Positions 62,201-64,000 of a stretch of 64,000 nucleotides of DNA are shown one piece after another. Every line of letters starts with the position of its first letter. Positions within the stretch are counted from its first letter, which is position 1. The notes under the pieces are model-generated. The model saw only the letters and a list, made by a program, of their open reading frames with translations. It was not told where the DNA came from and made no database searches. The DNA is from Arthrobacter methylotrophus (GTDB lineage Bacteria; Actinomycetota; Actinomycetes; Actinomycetales; Micrococcaceae), in the NCBI RefSeq assembly GCF_039539965.1, contig NZ_BAABED010000001.1:930001-994000 (forward strand). The letters run 5' to 3'. The position numbers and the translations under genes are program-made.

Positions 62201-62845
62201 ATGAGTGTGGCTACCGCGGCCGCTGCAGCGCGGCTCAAGAAACCATCATGGAAGGACCCGCGTCTCTTGGTGGGGATTCTCCTGGTCTTGGCGTCGTTGG
62301 CCGGGGTCATCGCCCTCGTAGGATCCGCCGACCACACCGTCCAGGTCTATGCGGCACGCGAATCGATTGCCGTAGGCCAGCAAGTCAACAAAGACGATCT
62401 CGCCATCGTCAAGGTGCGGCTTGACGACGTCGAGCCCAGCTATGTAACCGTGGAGGACGGTCTGCCTGAAGGAAGGGTTGCAGTCCAAAGAATTGCCAAG
62501 AACCAGCTGGTTCCGCAGGAAAGCCTCGGAGCCGCCGATGCCTTGAACCGCAAACCGGTAGCGATCTCGATACAGGAATCGCTGCCTTCCCAAGTCGTGG
62601 CAGGATCCCGGGTTGACGTTTGGGTGGCAAATCCCGACGCGCGCAACGGTTTCGACGCTCCACACCTGCTGCTGCCCGGTGCGGAAATCGCCCAGGTCAC
62701 CGAGGGTGCTTCCACACTCGGAGCTTCGAAGGAGAAGGTAGTGCTGGTCCTAGTGACCGATGATCAGATGCCGAAACTTCTTGGTGCCCAGGCAAACAAA
62801 GCGAAGATCGCGGTGGTCTGGAACCCGGGCGGTGCCGGCAAGTGA
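62201..62845 (+). CDS. SAF-domain protein, CpaB/RcpC-like
   Basis: 214 residues from the ATG at 62201, preceded by GGGGAGC; ATG 62189 is an alternative. One N-terminal membrane segment (RLLVGILLVLASLAGVIALVG) is followed by an SAF domain (HTVQVYAARESIAVGQQVNKDDLAIVKVRLDDV ... VAVQRIAKNQLVPQESLG) and a beta-rich region (KPVAISIQESLPSQVVAGSRVDVWVANP). CpaB-family proteins work in Flp/Tad pilus assembly. The stop overlaps the next GTG (GTGA). Confidence 0.85.
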   Translation: MSVATAAAAARLKKPSWKDPRLLVGILLVLASLAGVIALVGSADHTVQVYAARESIAVGQQVNKDDLAIVKVRLDDVEPSYVTVEDGLPEGRVAVQRIAKNQLVPQESLGAADALNRKPVAISIQESLPSQVVAGSRVDVWVANPDARNGFDAPHLLLPGAEIAQVTEGASTLGASKEKVVLVLVTDDQMPKLLGAQANKAKIAVVWNPGGAGK

Positions 62846-64000
62846 GTATTCCCGTAGTCACGGTCGGGCAATCCGAGGAAGACTTGGTCGGGGGACTCGA
62901 ACGGCTCCACGGGCCGGTGACCATTGTGCGCCGGTGCGGCGAACTCGCCGAACTCCTGGCCGCCTGCCAGGGCGGCCTCGCTCGGGCGGCGGTCATAGCC
63001 GAAGGGGCTGAGGAGCTGACTGCATCGCTTGTCCATCGGCTGGCGGCAGTCGGAGTCTCCATTATTGCCTTGAGCGACGATTCTGCGGAATCAGCCCGGT
63101 TGGACAGTATCGGTGTCGTGACAGCATCTCTGGATGTTGATTCGGCAACGCTGGCCTCGCAGATCTCGGATGCCGTGCTCCAGCTGCCCGGGCAGGGAAG
63201 GCGGCGCGCCGAGCAACGGGACTCGGCGTTTGGGGACACCGCCGCAGACCTCCGTCCCCCCGATGTCGTGGAAGAAGCGGAGCGGGTTCCGGCGGGGACC
63301 GGCCGGATCGTTGCGGTCTGGGGGCCCATAGGAGCGCCGGGCCGCACACTTGTGGCTGTCAATATCGCCGCAGAGCTGGCGGCCGAAGGCAAGTCCGTAA
63401 TCCTCGTCGATGCGGACAGCTATGGGGCCAGCGTCGGCGCTTCGCTGGGTCTGCTGGACGAATCCTCCGGACTAGCGCAGTCTTGCCGATTGGCAGACCA
63501 AGGGATGCTGGAAACTGAGTCCCTCAAGCGGATCGCCGCGCCTGTCTTCACCAAGGCCGGCAGTTTCCGCGTTCTTAGCGGAATAACGCGTGCGGACCGG
63601 TGGACTGAGCTCCGGGCCACCGCTCTCTCCTTGGTACTCGAATACGCCAAGGAAATCGCTGAGGTCGTTGTGGTCGATGCAGGGTTCTGCCTTGAAGCCG
63701 ACGAGGAACTCAGCTTCGACAGCATGGCTCCCCGACGCAACGCCGCCACCCTCCGCAGCATCGAATTGGCGGACACGGTTTACGCAGTGGGCGCAGCAGA
63801 TGCCATCGGGGTTCCGCGGCTCGTTCGTGGCCTCGCAGAGCTTGAACGGTCCGTTCCGCAGGCGGCTCCCCAAGTGGTCCTGAACAAGGTCCGGGCAGCA
63901 TCCGCAGGGCGGTCACCCGAACGGGAGCTTCGCGAAGCATGGGAGCGGTACGGGCCCGGGCACGGTATCGAGGTGTTCCTTCCTGCAGACACAGAAGCCT
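62842..64000 (+). CDS. CpaE/MinD-like P-loop protein with altered Walker A, partial
   Basis: 386 residues visible, 3' end beyond the window. N-terminal receiver-like domain (SIPVVTVGQSEEDLVGGLERLHGPVTIVRRCGELAELLAACQGG), a linker, then a MinD-type NTPase domain: GRIVAVWGPIGAPGRTLVAVNIAAELAAEGKSVILVDADSYGASVGASLGL. The P-loop reads GPIGAPGRT: both the signature Lys of deviant Walker A and the usual GK-T Lys are replaced (P, and R). Switch-like DAG (VVVVDAGFC) remains. Homologues in the CpaE branch localise pilus machines. Overlaps the SAF gene by GTGA. Confidence 0.82.
   Translation, partial: MSIPVVTVGQSEEDLVGGLERLHGPVTIVRRCGELAELLAACQGGLARAAVIAEGAEELTASLVHRLAAVGVSIIALSDDSAESARLDSIGVVTASLDVDSATLASQISDAVLQLPGQGRRRAEQRDSAFGDTAADLRPPDVVEEAERVPAGTGRIVAVWGPIGAPGRTLVAVNIAAELAAEGKSVILVDADSYGASVGASLGLLDESSGLAQSCRLADQGMLETESLKRIAAPVFTKAGSFRVLSGITRADRWTELRATALSLVLEYAKEIAEVVVVDAGFCLEADEELSFDSMAPRRNAATLRSIELADTVYAVGAADAIGVPRLVRGLAELERSVPQAAPQVVLNKVRAASAGRSPERELREAWERYGPGHGIEVFLPADTEA

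Noticed and set aside
1..64000. CRISPR array, insertion sequence, prophage or rRNA
   Set aside because: No regularly spaced direct repeats with unique spacers, no transposase, integrase or capsid-type protein, and no rRNA sequence were found; the short tandem repeats noted are not CRISPR-like.

Overview
The window is high-GC, densely coded actinobacterial chromosome, most like Arthrobacter sensu lato or another Micrococcaceae. This rests on the gene set: mtrA-mtrB-lpqB, a UPF0182 membrane protein, uvrD2 with an HRDC tail, a DUF2342 protein, sigK-rskA, an Rv3235-family gene beside secA, and frequent GTG/TTG starts with ATGA or GTGA overlaps. I see no insertion sequence, prophage, CRISPR array or rRNA. 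It looks like core chromosome with a few specialised operons.

Layout. 1-10.4 kb: a truncated phosphotransferase, then nudC-uvrD2-metallopeptidase, a convergent DUF2342 gene, a Lon-like PDZ protease and UPF0182. 10.6-11.4 kb: two identical initiator tRNA-fMet genes, each with the same terminator. 11.4-15.4 kb: a first etfBA pair with a membrane cytochrome b and an acyl-CoA dehydrogenase, preceded by a perfect 10-2-10 palindrome. 15.5-20.5 kb: PspA, a TPM-domain protein and an HtrA-like protease (envelope stress). 20.7-25.3 kb: a second etfBA pair, a PIG-L deacetylase, gluconokinase and gluconate permease. 25.4-28.4 kb: a TipAL-type regulator, anti-sigma/sigma K and a tRNA methyltransferase.

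28.4-34.6 kb: a J-domain protein, DoxX, a SufR-like regulator, a cysteine desulfurase, a ferredoxin-reductase-type flavoprotein and mnmA. The desulfurase and MnmA can together thiolate tRNA. A shared 27-bp element precedes doxX and the flavoprotein gene, and a half copy precedes the regulator gene, which suggests a small redox or Fe-S regulon. 34.8-40.4 kb: a complete peptide-type ABC importer operon. 40.5-49 kb: an F420-oxidoreductase-like protein, chorismate mutase, a MetE-like protein, DUF4166 and a tightly coupled membrane-protein/DUF4129/DUF4350/MoxR/DUF58 operon with a repetitive 16-codon mini-ORF inside it.

49-60 kb: mtrAB-lpqB, a 4 x 17-bp tandem repeat, comF, hpf, a YcaQ-type glycosylase and secA, closed by a hairpin with a 26-bp stem. 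59.8-64 kb: Rv3235-family and LysM proteins, an unusual array of five (T/C)TTGAT boxes at exact 10-bp spacing in a divergent promoter, a small excisionase/BldC-like HTH protein, a SAF-domain (CpaB-like) protein and a CpaE/MinD-like protein whose P-loop lysine is replaced. The last two suggest that a Tad/Flp-type pilus or secretion locus continues beyond the right edge.

The most original signals are the 10-bp-phased array with a nearby BldC-like gene, the shared operator of the SufR-like regulon, and the palindrome controlling the first ETF operon. All functional statements are inferred by reading the sequence; no searches were run.
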